Below are positions 63,705 to 64,000 of a stretch of DNA of 64,000 nucleotides, in pieces; the first letter of the stretch is position 1; each line of letters begins with the position of its first letter. The notes under the pieces were generated by a model. The model was not told the DNA's origin and did not search any database. It saw nothing but the letters and a program-made list of their open reading frames with translations. A program made the translations under genes and the position numbers. Source of the DNA: Zetaproteobacteria bacterium CG_4_9_14_3_um_filter_54_145 (lineage in GTDB: Bacteria > Pseudomonadota > Zetaproteobacteria > Mariprofundales > Mariprofundaceae); assembly GCA_002791575.1 (NCBI GenBank), contig PFXI01000073.1, forward strand, positions 1-64,000. Reading direction: 5' to 3'.

Positions 63705-64000
63705 ATGTTCTGGAAAGAGAAAGCAATGAGCGAAATGAGTGATGATGAGTGGGAGTCGCTGTGCGACGGCTGCGGTCGCTGCTGCGTATGGAAGTTCGAG
63801 GATGAAGATACCGCCGAGATCCTCTACACCGACATCCGCTGTCAGCAATTCAATGAATCAACCTGCCGCTGCACCGATTATCCGCAACGCACGACCATTG
63901 AACCGGAATGCATGGACATCCGTGCTCTGGAGGAGAAGCAGTTCGCCTGGCTACCCGAGAGTTGCGCCTACCGTCTGTTGCATGAAGGCAAGCCACTGTT
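63705..64000 (+). CDS. YcgN-family (UPF0260) cysteine cluster protein, partial
   Basis: The gene runs past the window end. It begins MFWKEKAMSEMSDDEWESL and continues with the cysteine motif CDGCGRCCVWKFEDEDT. Further Cys residues follow (RCQQF, TCRCTDY, PECMDI, SCAYRLL). E. coli YcgN has the same N-terminus and Cys pattern, which may hold a metal cluster; function is unknown. The ATG at 63705 fits that alignment better than the one at 63726. Confidence 0.86.
   Translation, partial: MFWKEKAMSEMSDDEWESLCDGCGRCCVWKFEDEDTAEILYTDIRCQQFNESTCRCTDYPQRTTIEPECMDIRALEEKQFAWLPESCAYRLLHEGKPL

Noticed and set aside
1-64000. tRNA or rRNA genes
   Set aside because: I saw no cloverleaf-like sequence with a T-loop GTTCRA motif in the intergenic gaps, nor rRNA landmarks; a covariance-model scan would settle this.

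Overview
The window is chromosomal DNA from a Gram-negative, moderately GC-rich proteobacterium. It carries lpxC (lipid A), a complete division and cell-wall cluster of meso-diaminopimelate type, periplasmic multiheme c-type cytochromes and a bidirectional NiFe hydrogenase. The mix of hydrogenase, Cys-rich cytochromes and redox sensors would suit a chemolithotroph such as a Mariprofundus-like zetaproteobacterium. That placement is an inference without database support.

Left edge to 8.3 kb: the first 400 bases hold a truncated ORF tail and a possible insertion-sequence remnant. A minus-strand run follows, in transcription order: metallopeptidase, MoxR ATPase, DUF58 protein, TgpA-like transglutaminase, fabI and aroC. 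A 48-residue membrane protein, an SDR-family protein and a CBS-domain protein come next.

8.4-19.1 kb: a plus-strand hydrogenase locus. hypABCDE, a short HypF and a nickel permease-like gene are mostly overlapping. After an intergenic palindrome come hoxF, hoxU, hoxY, hoxH and a maturation protease. Together they encode a group 3d-type NAD-linked NiFe hydrogenase with most of its maturation set. The N-terminal half of HypF is absent here.

19.1-24.8 kb: a redox and stress block with glutaredoxin, a peroxiredoxin-like protein, an AhpD-like protein and a divergent AraC regulator. It also has an HD-GYP protein with a zinc-ribbon-like tail, a pentaheme cytochrome c, and two exported proteins built on Asn-Pro-Cys repeats, one fused to a monoheme cytochrome domain.

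25.0-26.8 kb: an isolated AT-rich OLD-like ATPase/TOPRIM nuclease gene, broken by one frameshift and probably acquired.

26.9-38.4 kb: minus-strand genes for a DUF547 protein, a TVP38-flavoprotein disulfide reductase fusion, and a six-gene cluster with Anbu (bacterial proteasome homologue), three transglutaminase-like proteins, a circularly permuted ATP-grasp enzyme and an Alpha-E protein.

38.7-42.1 kb: a YebC/YeeN-type regulator, a STAS/SEC14-like protein and a membrane HD-GYP sensor with a CXXCH motif in its periplasmic domain.

42.3-61.1 kb: the classical dcw cluster on the minus strand, mraZ-rsmH-ftsL-ftsI-murE-murF-mraY-murD-ftsW-murG-murC-murB-ddl-ftsQ-ftsA-ftsZ, then lpxC and a strong terminator. 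A promoter with three 10-bp-phased TGGGN repeats (MraZ boxes) precedes mraZ.

61.1-64.0 kb: a second promoter with the same layout faces the other way, toward a WYL regulator. Beyond it a diverged 3' remnant of an ftsZ gene abuts a DnaB C-terminal fragment that has lost catalytic residues. The window ends inside a YcgN-family gene.
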